64,000 nt of DNA. Origin: Symsagittifera roscoffensis. Taxonomy: Eukaryota; Xenacoelomorpha; Acoela; Convolutidae. The notes under the pieces are model-generated. The model saw nothing but the letters and a program-made list of their open reading frames with translations. It was not told the DNA's origin and searched no databases. Position numbers and translations under genes: made by a program. The stretch is taken from NCBI RefSeq assembly GCF_963678635.1, contig NC_087068.1:34541436-34605435 (forward strand), written 5' to 3'. Shown piece after piece: positions 31,749 through 42,838 of the stretch (positions within the stretch are counted from its first letter, which is position 1; each line of letters starts with the position of its first letter).

Positions 31749-33217
31749 TTATTCATCTGGGAAAAAGCCATGTGGGAAGATGTTGTGAATCAAGTCTGAT
31801 GTTGTTAATAACTTGGCTAGTACGCGTATAACATTTTTAAATTGTAGCAGTGGCCAAAGCAATTGAAGTGCGTCGATGGTGTTTAGTTCTTCTGTGCCTA
31901 CTGCGAATTCATGGGGTGTGTTTTGGAATAGATTGCAAATTTTCTGAATAAATTTAGTGTTATGAATAAATTCTGGTGTGGGTATTTCGATAAATTGTAT
32001 GAATTCATGCGGGATAATGAAGGGTCTTGTTTCTTCATCATTGAAGGTCTTCATGATGGGACAGAATATATACATTTGGGTAACTGGGTCGTAGTTGCGG
32101 AGGATGCCGTGGAGGTTAGTATTTTTAATGCAATATATAAAATTAAGAAAGAATGGTGACGTGTATTTCGAGTTAATAAACTGAAAACGGTGATGGGGTT
32201 GGCGTGATGGTGTGTGTAAATCAAAATGGTTTTGTATAAAACGATAGTATTTGTAAGTGTGCGTTTGTTTAGTGCGTAACATTATATCGTGGGAACAGTG
32301 CAAATCGCGTTCCTGTGGTGAAAGAAAGTGAAAGGTTAGTGAAAATAAATCAAATTTTTCATAGAAGCTTTCATATGCTTGTATGTCAACTAGTGCTTCT
32401 GAAATTATATTATCGTGCTTTTCATCAAAAATATTCAGTGTAAATAGGTATGTTGTTTTAATTAAAAAATTTTCGGTTAGTTGCGGTTTTGCAAAGCGGT
32501 CTTCGTCTAAAAATTGATCTTGGGTAGGACGGATGATATTATGATCGTAGTATTCAATTGAGTAATCGTTAGCTCGGGGTGCGGTAAATGTTTTTATTAT
32601 TTTTTTATATCCAACGTATGTAAATTGTCGAGGTGTTAATGATGTGGTGTGTCTATATAGTATATTTTTGTTTCTCTCAATATTTTCATTAGTATTAGTG
32701 AAAGGTAGATAAAGGGGGCTAGTATAGTTGTAGTAAGCTGTCCAATGAAGTATTGGCATTAAAAGGCGCTCATCAACAAAATTTCGTGTTTCATTAGTAG
32801 TGGTAGAAGTATTTAAGGTATATTGTGGAAATGAGGGTAGGGTTATTGAAGGTAATTTTTTGTGTTTGTGTGATCTGGTTGCTTGATATATTCTCTGGCT
32901 GTTCCGGGTCTGCTTGTAAATGATGATAGATGATGTACTGTAAGAGTGTGGGGGTATGTTAATTGTTGTTTTAGAGTTGTCTTCGGAAATTTGAATGTTA
33001 TCTGGGGAGTTATTATGCGATCTGTCGGAATTAAATGGAGAATAGGTTGGGGTTACTTGAGAAACGTAAGAAGGAGTGGAAAGGGATGGGAGTGGATGAC
33101 TGGTTTGGAGGGAGATGATTCGGAGTCTGCGACTTCGTCGGGAGTTTCTACATCGGAGTTGTTAACTTGTGAGATGGTATGATGAACTGAAATCTCTGAG
33201 TTAGTATCAGAATTCAT
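31749..33217 (-). pseudogene. Protein X, 3' accessory ORF of element 1
   Basis: ATG at 33217 opens 'MNSDTNSEISVHHTISQVNN', an acidic start shared with element 2 (53249). After one frameshift near 33110 the frame stays open to 31749: a Ser/Thr/Asn-rich linker with a basic patch ('RSHKHKKL'), then a globular part from about 32760 that includes 'LHWTAYYNYTSPLYLPF', 'MLRTKQTHTYKYYRFIQ', 'TSPFFLNFIYC', 'LRNYDPVTQMYIFC' and the C-terminal 'HNIFPHGFFPDE'. These blocks are conserved in element 2. I know no family match. The start overlaps the env stop as ATGA (33214-33217). It is the last gene of the element, a position used by accessory genes in complex retroviruses; its function is unknown. Confidence 0.7.
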
Positions 33218-35869
33218 GTTTGATGGTATATTATTAACTGGAGAATCGGGTGGCGGGAAAGCAAAAAGTGGGATAATTGGGATTTGAGTTTGGAGGTTGG
33301 CTGGGTGGGATGATTTTTTTGAGACTGAAAAATGGTGGTATGAGGTTGTTCGATAATTTGTTCATATGTATTATCATTTTGTGAATGATGTGTCACTATG
33401 TGTTGAATGGGACTTTGTGTTGTATTTGGTCTGAAATTTGGATTATTTGTGATTGCTAGGTTTCGAAAGTTTCGGGGAACTAATGATAATGGATGGTTTT
33501 GTGGTAGGGCTGGTATCTGTGGTGCTGTAGATGTTGTATCTACATTATTATGTTCTTCGTCATATGTGTTTGGTCTTGTGGATACTTTTGTTTTATATTC
33601 TTTTATTTGTGCATCTAGAAGTATTTTATTGATTGATGATGAGAAAATTCCAAAAAGTCCTGCAAGTAATATACGTGCTACACTTGCTTGGAGGTTTACT
33701 TGTGTGTGTATAGCGCATGTGTTTTAGATTTCTTTTAACAGTGAGAAAAGAAATCCTATAAATTAAACATAGCGTATAAGGTAGTTAATCGTTCTAATAT
33801 ATAGTAATATATAGAAAAGCGAGGAGTTCGTTTTTGATGCTTACAAAACTAAAATTAGGTTTTGTGAGATATCCTGTGGTAATCTTTAATATCCTTAAAA
33901 TATCCGCTGTAGTCTTGTGTATAAATGTCTGCAAATCCTGCGGTTTTGGCAAGTTTTCTTAAACTCTGGTCGATCGATTGTCGTTGTATTGTGTCCATTT
34001 GTGTTAGTAATTCTTGAAATTGTTCTGTTCTAATGTGATTTTGTATATCAGATTTAGAATATATTCCATTTGATTGTAAATCATTATTTGGGTTACCAGC
34101 GATAGCTCGGATAATTTCTGGTGAAAACTTTTTTAGTGGTTGCATTAATGTAGGATACGTTGTAAGTAGGTAGTATTTATCTTCGTCAGGGTTTAATTGT
34201 ACGACATTGTGGCTTTTTTCTGATCCACATGGGACTGCGGTATCCCAAAAATATGTTCGTCTTGAAAGTGTATCGACAAAATGTTTTTTTTTCTGTAGAA
34301 TATGGGGATTCTTTTTTAACAATGTTTATCTTCAAAAACATATAATGGTGATACTTTTTGGGTGCAAGTATAAAACCATAAAATGTTTTCTTCGTAATCA
34401 AGGAAGTTTGATCTTTTTCCTGATAATAAATATCCTGCGTAGGGTATTTTTAATACTGCTAATGCGAGTGATTGTATGATTTGTGATCTTTCTAATTCGC
34501 ATAGTTGATGAAGTCTTTCTAATTCAGAAAGTGACATTTCTTGGAAAATTCTACTAATTGTGTAGTCTAATTTCCTATCTAAGTGAAAATCATATTGCAT
34601 ATTACCAAAGTAGGTGCCATTCATTAGTGATAATTCTTGTAAACGTGTGCTTAAACTATCGTATGGTGTTAGCTTTCCACCAGGGTTACCTGTGCTTTTA
34701 TAGAGGTTCACTCGGACGTATGATGTGCCTTCGTTAAAAGGGTGATTTGTTGCGTAAGGGTCGAGTTTTATTTTTCCAGTGGTCATGTCGAAACTTTTTT
34801 CGTATTCAACAAGTATTTCAGAGTTTTTTGTTTTATAAACTGGATTGCGATATTTACGTGCAAATTCTGTTTCGTGATAGATTTGAAAACGTGTCAATTT
34901 ATTTTACATATCATGAATATTTTTGAAATCAGTGCTTCGTTTGTGAGACGGATTCACTTGTTTGTATGGAATTGATTCAATAAAATAATTTTCATGAAAT
35001 TTTATCATTCGAGCGTGTTTTTTGCTACTTGAGATGTTGTGCATGTATCTTCGGGAAACCAAACAATTGTTGCTCGGGTCCTTGTTGTAGGATACGTTGA
35101 TCATTTTTGCAAGGCAATCTAATTCCTTGATAGATCATTGTGTTATCAGTTAAATCTTGTGTGAGTTGTATTTTTTCAAGTTGTATTTTCCAATCAAAAA
35201 ACAGTATTTCTTGATATCCTTTATTTTTGTGTCTGCTTTGCAGTTTGAGGGATTCATTATTCCAATGTGTGGTATCCAGTGTTTATCGTGTATATCATAA
35301 GTTAATCGACCGTGTGCGCCATTATATGGGTATTTTTCGTCTAATTGAACATGTCCTTGATATCGTTCAAGTTCTGCTTGATAAACAGAATCGGCAAAGA
35401 CTTGAAAATTTACTGTTTTACTGTCTGTGTTTTTTTTATTTCTTGTTAGATTAAGTCTGAGTATTTCGTTTTTACAATCGTCGGAGTTTAGATGTAAAAG
35501 TCTTTCTATGTTACTCTGGTAAAATGATTCGTGATAAAGTCGGTTTTTATTTCCGTTGGAAACTTGTAAACAATGTACTTTCTTTTCGGAAAAAGTTGCT
35601 GAAAACTTATATCATGTGACTGTTGTTGCTGGGGCTTTGGAATACAATGTTGCTAATACATTTGTAGTTTCTATAGCTTCTGGTTCTGTTTCGCATTGTG
35701 TTACTTGATTTATTGCATACTTGTGTAGTGTTTTTTGTTCGTTTTCTTCACAATCATAGTGTGTTACTAATAAATCCTGAGGTCTTGTGCGAGGAGATGG
35801 ATTTGTGTTTTGATCGGAAAATATTAGAAAAAGGATGTGTTGAATTGTTAATATTTTTAGAATATACAT
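33214..35869 (-). pseudogene. Envelope-like glycoprotein of element 1, broken
   Basis: The frame starts with a probable signal peptide 'MYILKILTIQHILFLIF' followed by 'THYDCEENEQ'. Across frameshifts come a Cys-bearing ectodomain (35104-34904; 34897-34316, with 'LERLHQLCELERSQI', 'PYAGYLLSGKRSNFLDYE' and 'FYTCTQKVSPLYVF'), then 34322-33855 with 'VDTLSRRTYFWDTAVPCGSE'. A hydrophobic segment 'ARILLAGLFGIFSSSINKIL' near 33640 fits a membrane anchor, followed by a Gln/Pro/His-rich tail ending at 33214. Position after INT and the signal-ectodomain-anchor order support an envelope. Some motifs resemble chuvirus-type (class III) glycoproteins; that part is tentative. Confidence 0.65.
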
Positions 35870-35929
35870 GTGTATGATAATCTGGTGTATGGGTTATAAA
35901 ATGTTATGTATCCAGTTGTGTTTTTTGTA

Positions 35930-36990
35930 TATCTATCGTATTTATATATTACTTCAGTTGTTATAAATGGTGGTGGTAGCGAATGAGCTGTTATATTTGG
36001 TGGACTTAATGGATAGGAATGTTTTACAATATTATTAAGTTTGACTGTTATTTTAAAATTAATTGAAGACTGTTTTGTTGGAGTATTTGAACGTTATGTT
36101 GTCGAATATTTTCGTGGATATCTTGTCTATATTGTAATCTATTGAGTGCCCAACTGTGGAGTCAATAGCTCTCGTGATGTTGTCTGAATAGTGGGGGAGG
36201 TGCTACGAATGTGTTCCAATTTAATCGTAGGGGTATATTCGTTGATTGTTCTCTGTATCGAGCGTCGAGGTTATTTGGAAAAATTAGGGGGGAAAATGAT
36301 GGTGATATTTGACTTATTGATGGTGTCGAGGGGAGTGATAATGTTTCTGGTAGGGATGATAATGTTGTATCTGGGGAAATATCTATTGGATCCTTTACTA
36401 AGTTTGGTTCTCCTTGTGAGTAAGGTTGTGTTGTCCAATATGCTAGTCGTTCGGTGGTGTTGGAGGGGTTAAAAGGATTTTTACGGATTTGTTCGGATTT
36501 TGGTGTTGAACCTAGATAGTCTGAAGGGAGATTTGGTGTGTTTTGTTGTGAAGTGAGCGTATGAGTGTTTGGTAATGTAATTCTGAGCTTGATGGTGTTG
36601 GGGTATGAGGTATGCTAAAAGTAACTCTGGGAGTTCGAAAATTTCTATTTCGTCTTGGGTGTATAATTTGTCTATTGACTTCAACTGTATTTTGATTTGA
36701 CTAATAGGTCTTATTCGATTTAAATCTTGTGGTAATGTGGGATACAAATTAAATGTTGATTCACTTAGAGATGCTTGTCGCTGAACCGGTTCTAGTGGTT
36801 CGAATAAGCGGGCGTGTCGTTCTTCGAAAGTGTACGGGTTATCTTGAAAAGAAATGCGTGTGGATGTTTGGGGGTTTTGGGTAGTTGTAGGTATGGTTGG
36901 GTTTTCTTGGGAAGATGTCGGTGAAGACTGTTTTGGTGGTGGTTGGTTAGCAATTTTGGTTGGTTAGCAATGTGTCCGATTAATCTGTTT
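35930..36990 (-). pseudogene. Protein Y of element 1, Pro/Gln-rich, broken
   Basis: Coding between the small membrane protein and env. It begins Pro/Ser/Thr/Gln-rich, then 'NPYTFEERHARLFEPLEP' and 'NRQIIHPRRNRNFRTPRV', and after frameshifts a conserved part with 'LDARYREKSTNNIRIRLDWN' and 'LQYRQDIHENI'. All have counterparts in element 2 (55990-57030). No signal peptide, zinc finger or known domain is visible. The conserved C-terminal part looks globular. Function unknown. Confidence 0.55.
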
Positions 36991-36996
36991 CTTAGT

Positions 36997-37165
36997 GGGA
37001 AGATTTATGTTTATTGTAATATTCTTCGATGAAAAGAATTAAAAGAATTATTGCAAAGGCGAATGTGACTATTGCCTTTTTTATACATTTGCACATTGTT
37101 ATAATTAGGGATGATAAAAATGTGATGAAAATTACGAATAGTAAAAAAGTATCTGTTCTAAATGC
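36997..37165 (-). pseudogene. Small two-helix membrane protein M of element 1
   Basis: The frame reads two hydrophobic segments around a short Cys/Lys hinge: 'FLLFVIFITFLSSLIITMCK', then 'CKCIKKAIVTFAFAIILLIL', ending 'YYNKHKSSH'. Element 2 has the same plan with an ATG (57239). Here the upstream frame has a stop and no ATG, so the start is lost. Such hairpin membrane proteins of about 60 residues resemble viroporins in form; no function is shown. Confidence 0.6.
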
Positions 37166-37179
37166 AAAAAATTTTTAAA

Positions 37180-37982
37180 ACAATTATTAGGGCTTCAAAA
37201 TTTTCAATAAATAATATTAGCAAAAGTTTAAATAGAATGAAAAATTTTATGAAAAGGTTTATGATCATATTTCTTAAAGTATCGACCTGTAAAGAGAGAA
37301 GCATTTAAGAAATGATTCGTTCGTCGAGTTTTTTTTGAACTTCTGGGGCGAAATTCAAGTGCGGTCGGATTAATTATTGATTTTTGACAAGTGGGTCGAG
37401 CTTTGTGAAAAATTGTTGGAGGCTAATTTCATGGTGCTCGGGAGGTCTTCTTTGCTTTGTTTTTATTTGTTGGGTAATCTGTTTTTTTTTTTTTGAAATA
37501 TTTGTACTTTAGGCTAATTGATTATGGTCCTTTTCTACTTTGGCTAATTTGCCATTTTTGGTTGGAGGGTTTTTGAGGTCTAAGTTGGCAAAATATTAGT
37601 GATCTTTGCATTATTTGATAGGGGAGGGTTGTAATATTATGGTGATGTTTATTTTAGTTGTCAAGTTTTAGCAAGTTGCTTGTTTTTGACCTGGAGGTTG
37701 TAAAGATATAGTTATAGATATGCCTGAAGATTAATATCTATCGGCTGGAAGGTTTGTGTTAAAGATATTGAAGGTGACGGATTTGAGTGAATCCTATTGG
37801 CTGAATTTGAACTAGAATTTTTGCGTATGTTTCAGCATGTTATCTTGAAAATTTGAAAGTTTAAAATGATTTAGAGGTGTACAAATTATTGATTTTAAAA
37901 TTAAAATTGTTTTTTAAATTCAATTTTCTTTAAAATTTTAGATTGTGGGATGAATGTTTTGTAATTTTTACGTGGTTGATTT
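37180..37982 (-). other. Non-coding stretch between integrase and the membrane protein
   Basis: About 800 bp with no ORF, also present in element 2 (57250-58130). Conservation of a non-coding gap between pol and the 3' genes suggests a site for a subgenomic RNA (splice acceptor or promoter); none can be identified by eye. Confidence 0.4.
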
Positions 37983-38740
37983 CTAGGTCGTGATGATTCT
38001 CTGTGTTCTGATTTTTCTATTTGTTCTTTCTTTTTGAGATATTTTTGGGTCTGGTGTTTTTATATTTTGATGAGTTGTGTTTTGTTTTTGATTTTGTTTA
38101 TGATGAATGTCGTCATGTACATTTGTTTCTTGTTCTGTATATGTATTGTTTTGAATAACTTTTAAACTTGTAAAAGAATATAATTGAGTTAATTCGCGTA
38201 ATACGTATTCTTTCGGGTAGTAAGGTAATAAATTGTTGCGATAATGAACAATTTCTTTTTTAGTTGAATCTGTGAGTTTGTAAGTTACTTCAGTGGGTAT
38301 GGCAATTATTTGGTATGGTCCTTTTCGAAGTGGTTGTAATTTTTTGGAGATTCCTTTGTGTGTTTTAAATTTAGGTATTAAGACAATTGTTCCTATTTTT
38401 AAATCTGTGGCTGGCATAAAACGTGAATTAATTTGGCTGTTAATGTTTTGCCCCTGTAACAATTTCTTTGTTACTTTTTGGTAGATTTCATTGTGCTTTT
38501 TATCTCCATTTAAAATCCATTCGGTATGTGTGCCAGAGGCTAATTTGAGAATTTATGGGTGATGAAAATGATCTTCATCATGTGTGTGTAATAATATATT
38601 ATAGCATATGAATCTTTTTTTGGTTTGCAATGACCTTGTGCGTTTTTGTGAGCATTTGCTGTGAACATATGGTGACATTCCTAAAGTTGTCGTTATTTGC
38701 AAATTGTATGATAAGGGAAATAATTTTACATCTGCTGACC
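37983..38740 (-). pseudogene. Integrase C-terminal part with GPY/F-like module (element 1)
   Basis: The ORF 38462-37983 contains 'LKIGTIVLIPKFKTHKGISK', 'KLQPLRKGPYQIIAIPTEVT' and 'VHYRNNLLPYYPKEYVLREL', the pattern of the GPY/F module at the integrase C-terminus of Ty3/Gypsy elements. A polar Thr/Gln/Lys-rich tail follows. The stretch 38462-38740 links it to the core domain with stops. Element 2 retains this end (58140-58560). Confidence 0.8.
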
Positions 38741-38762
38741 ATTCTGTGTATCGTGTATCATT

Positions 38763-39330
38763 TTAATTAATGAAACATCTAAGATATTCTTGTAATGAAC
38801 GGTTCAAACCTTCGACTAAACCGTTTGTCCAAGTTGCATGAGATGTACGTGGTTTATGTTTAATGTTGTATAAGTGGCATAGTGTGATAATTTCATTATT
38901 AATAAATTCTGTACCGTTGTCTGTAACTAGGATTTCGGGTAATCCGAATTTAGCTACCCAGTGTTCGTAAAGTGTTGTGTAAGCATAATAAGCATTAGTA
39001 TGTGGTGCTGGGTTGAGTGCTACAAAGTGCGTGAATGCATCAACAATGACCATAATGTAGGAATTTCCTTCAGAGGATGGTGAAACTGGTCCTTTTGTGT
39101 CGAATGAAATTCTATGGTTGAAATATAAACTTTGGACTTTAAAATCTTGTTTCTGTGCTATTTGTTTTTGATTTGGATAAGGTTTGTTCAACTGACATAA
39201 TATACAATCATTGCATAAAACTTTTATCCAAATTGGGGCATTTGGAAAATGAAAATTTTGTGTGAAGTTCGATTATGTCTTTTCTGATCCTGAGTGTCCT
39301 TTTGTATTTTGTGTATGGGAGATGTTAAAT
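38763..39330 (-). pseudogene. Integrase zinc finger and catalytic core (element 1)
   Basis: The 142-codon ORF at 38763-39191 carries the DDE core: Asp in 'HRISFDTKGPVSP', Asp in 'LVTDNGTEFI' and Glu in 'NGLVEGLNRSLQEYL'. All three acids are intact. Upstream to about 39330 lies the H2C2 region, here eroded (Cys pair in 'VLCNDCILCQLNKPY'; the His part is clearer in element 2 as 'HTKGHSGAEKTY'). It inserts the cDNA into the genome. Confidence 0.88.
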
Positions 39331-40066
39331 GCTATCAGTATCATACGTAAGGGGAGACAGGGAACTTTAGAATCATCTAATTGATATTCTAGAAGATCTG
39401 TATTTTCATTGATCGTTGTGTTATTAAATTTTTGGAAATATCGGAGGAGTGTTTTGTTTCCTAAAATTGTGGTATCAGCTTTTGCTGGTTTTGTTTTATA
39501 ATTGTGCCATGATTTGAGTTGTCTAATTACTGGGTCAAAATTTTGGTATTGTCATAAAAGTTCAAGTGTAACTTTTTCTGTTAGTGGGAGAAAAATTTTA
39601 ACAATTTCTAGTTTTGATAGGGGAATTGTGTCAAGTGGGTCAAGGAGGTTAAAAACTTGATTTTGAATCATTTGTTTGTTGTCCTGATAAATTTATTTTA
39701 TCGGTCAAATTTTCTTTTTCAATTAATGGAAGAGTTCTTTTTTATGCGGTTGTTGTTTTATTTTCTTTTGTTGAGAATTTTTTTTTATCCATTGTGAGTA
39801 TGGAATTGGTTTAAAGGTAAATGTACCTAATAAATCAACTTCATAGTGATTATTTTGGCAATCTAGGTAGTGTGGAAATTGTTGTAGTTTTTTTATTTTT
39901 GATGATCAATGTCAGTTTTTACTGCGTATTTGCATTCTAATCGGGGTGATGTTTCATCTTTTGCGAGATAGAATTTGATATTTTTTGGTATTTCAACTGT
40001 AGTTTTTCGTGTAAGTAGTTCAGGTGGCGTATTTCTACTTAATGTATCTTGTAATGAAAGGTTTTT
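39331..40066 (-). pseudogene. Pol linker between RNase H and integrase (element 1)
   Basis: Broken coding sequence matching element 2 at 58598-59750, for example the segment corresponding to 'LQKHQNLYPVMRQLKSWHKY'. No catalytic motif. Confidence 0.5.
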
Positions 40067-40588
40067 TTACTGCTTCCAAACTATATGTAAGTTTGGGAAT
40101 TTCATTAAAAATAATTGAAATCTATAAACTCTATGATTAGGATTTGATTTTTGTGTGAAAAGAAATATAATTGGATTATGATCTGTAAATAAAACTGTTG
40201 GGTGTTTTGATCCAAGTAACAGAAGTTCGTATTCTGTAAGTGTGTATTTTGTAGCTGTACATTCTCTCATTAGAGTAAAGAGTCGTAGCTCGGCTTGCGT
40301 GAATAATCGTAAATTTGCTGATATAAGATTCATTTTATTTGTTCCACTATGTGATTGTCATAATGCTGCGCCGATGCCAAAAATTGAAGCATCGCACATT
40401 GCATAGAATGGTTGGTTTGGATCTGGAATTGTGTTTAAAATTTGTTCTGTCAAAATTTTTTTTATTTCTTCAAATCGTATTTGATGTTCAGTGGTCCATT
40501 CAAAATTAATTCGTTGTCTGAGGATGTTATAGAAATGTCTTAAGTATAATTGCATTTTGTAAACATATTTAGTTAAGAAATTCAACAT
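40067..40588 (-). pseudogene. RNase H domain (element 1)
   Basis: 'AMCDASIFGIGAAL' at the end of ORF 40588-40358 holds the first catalytic Asp. After a break, 40333-40067 contains 'TLTEYELLLLGSKHPTVLFT' and 'TDHNPIIFLF', where the Glu and the TDH(K/N)P block are the RNase H signatures. The N-terminal part of 40588-40358 is the RT connection. It degrades RNA in the RNA-DNA hybrid. Confidence 0.85.
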
Positions 40589-40613
40589 TCCAAGGAATTC
40601 TTGAATTTTCTTT

Positions 40614-41462
40614 TTATTTGTAGGTGAAGTTTTTGAATTGCATCAATGCGTGATTTAATGGAGTGAGAGTGTTTCGTTCTATATTATGTCCTAAAAATTT
40701 AACGCGTGTTAAGAAGAAATGTGATTTATCGGGGGCTGCTTTCAGATTTTCGTTCTGATAATGATATTGTTCCAAAACTGTAAACATTTCGTCTTTAGTT
40801 TGTGATTGCATGAAAACATCATCTAAATATGTGATTGCCTATTTCTTGAGTATTAGTGGTCTAAAAATTTTACTCATGAAAGCTGAAAAAGCTGCTGGTC
40901 CTATGGATTTTCCATAGAATAATCGATTAAGTTCGTTTTGTTCATTTCCAATAACAAATTGTGTTAATCGTCGTGATTTTTCTTCTAGTGGCATTTGATT
41001 GTAAGCACTATTCATGTCCGCGATTGTGAAGTACTTACCATTTATCTTTGTTAAGATAACTTGTATTGGTTCAATGGGCCAATTACATTTTGATTCGTCA
41101 ATTAGTGAATTGAGATATCTATCGTCTAAAACTATTTTTAGTGATTCACCTTTAACTAGAAATATAACAGGGTTGATGAAAGTATTACCTTTTGGTTGTT
41201 CTTCTTTTTTTACTGGTGATATATTTTCGTATTGTTCTAAAAAATCAAGTAATCTTTTTACCTTGTAGTGAAAGTGAATCGGTACTTCACTTGCTCTTTG
41301 TTTTTTGAAAACTGCATCAGGTTTTAATGGAAGGTGTAGTGATGAACAAATTTTTCCAACGTCAAAATTTGATGTTGCGTAGACTTTTGAATAATTTATC
41401 AGTTGTTTAGCTAATTTGTCAAATTCCCTTTGCGTTATTTGTGAATGTTGAAAATTAAACAT
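40614..41462 (-). pseudogene. Reverse transcriptase (element 1)
   Basis: Ty3/Gypsy-type RT. ORF 41462-40839 has 'NPVIFLVKGESLKIVLDDRY', the motif A region 'FTIADMNSAYNQMPLEE' and 'RLFYGKSIGPAAFSAFMSKI'. One stop (40839-40841) later the same frame gives the active site 'ITYLDDVFMQS', then 'HFFLTRVKFLGHNIERNTL' in 40811-40614. YLDD has both catalytic aspartates. Besides that stop, a frameshift near 40610 separates RNase H. Confidence 0.92.
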
Positions 41463-42229
41463 TGTTAAAAATTTTAGTTGTTCTTTTGTATAATTTGTTA
41501 TATTAAATGTTGGTTTAAAATATGGTGTTTTTGTGAAGTAATCTGTATTTCTTTTTTATTACTTATTATATTATTTATGGATAATTCTTCGTCGAGAATT
41601 GTTGATTGACAAATATCTAATAGTTGTAATCTATTATTTACTCGATATGCTACTTCATTTATAGGTGAAGTTGTAGCATTTGTTTCACAATATCCTAAGA
41701 ATCCTAAGGGTAATTTTATTTGATATGGTGTATTATTATACACGTGTAGTTAAATAATATCGGAATTTGCGTTTTTCAAGTATTTCATGGATGAGATTGT
41801 AATTTTGAAAAATTTGTGAATGGGTTTAAATTCGAAATCTGACATGAAAAGTTGTTGTTTGTTTTGACATTTGTCATACTGATGAACTTGTTTTATTGAA
41901 AAGTTATATACGTTTACTGATAGTGGTTTCGGGTGTTTCCGTTCTTGATTATAAATGGGGTAAAGTTTTGAGAAAAATGGTTGTTGTTTGTTTAATCTTT
42001 GAAAGAATGTTAAGGCTGTGTTTTTCGTTTTTGTATATTTATCTTTGATGTGGATTTTACTATTTAAGATGTTTATTGTTGGTATATATTTAGTTATAAA
42101 CGGTATGCAAATGATATATCAGTATATGCTTAATATCAGTAATATGAAGTGTTTGTTCAAAATCTTGTTTTGTTCCATTGTTCTTGTGGGAACAAGGAAT
42201 GGTTGGATTTTTCCATAGTTTACTAATGT
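41463..42229 (-). pseudogene. Protease-RT spacer of Pol (element 1)
   Basis: Coding continues between PR and RT with stops; the longest open piece (41498-41743) includes 'KLPLGFLGYCETNATTSP', matched in element 2 (61003-61275). Such a segment is normally processed with RT. No catalytic motif. Confidence 0.5.
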
Positions 42230-42838
42230 TTATCCTTGTGCTGTTGCTAATTTACTAGATGTTTCAAGAGGTGTTAAAATTGGATGCAGTGTTTTGATTT
42301 CATTCCATGTGGGAATGTTAATGATATTTGATTCTGCTCCTGAGTCGACTGAAAAATCAATTTCAAGATCTGGTGGTTGAAATTCTTTACTTCTTGGACT
42401 CTCTAAGAGAAATGGGATTGTCCAAATTTTTTCTCTCGGTTGTTCTTTTTGTATGTTTTGATAAATATGTTTTGTGTTTGAGCATTGTACTTCGTCTTTT
42501 TTATCAGGTTTAATTTTATCAGGTTTAATTTTATCAGGTTTAATTACAGTGTAAATTTCGTTTACTTCTTGTGTAATTCGCGTATTATTATTAAGGGGTC
42601 TAGTGTAATAATCATGAAGAAGTTCCAATTGATTTTCGTTTATATGTGAAATAAAGGGTTGTTCATATATGATAGGTTCATAGTCGTTTTCGACTGTTAT
42701 CATGTTTACTGAGATGGTATTATCTGTATCACTTTCAGTATCTGTTGATTCACAACTATTGTGGTTTAATTGTAATTCATTTTTTTCTGTGTTATCAATA
42801 CCTGGTGGGTCTGAAGTTGTTTTTTCATTTGTTTTCAC
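42230..42838 (-). pseudogene. Aspartic protease with acidic leader (element 1)
   Basis: The 202-codon frame is in phase with the upstream Gag nucleocapsid. It has an acidic Ser/Asp/Thr region, a 15-bp triplication encoding 'IKPDKIKPDKIKPDK', then 'IDFSVDSGAESNIINIPTWN', with the DSGA catalytic motif of retropepsins. It stops shortly after 'LATAQG' (TAA at 42230). Element 2 has DSGA preceded by a stop. Confidence 0.85.
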
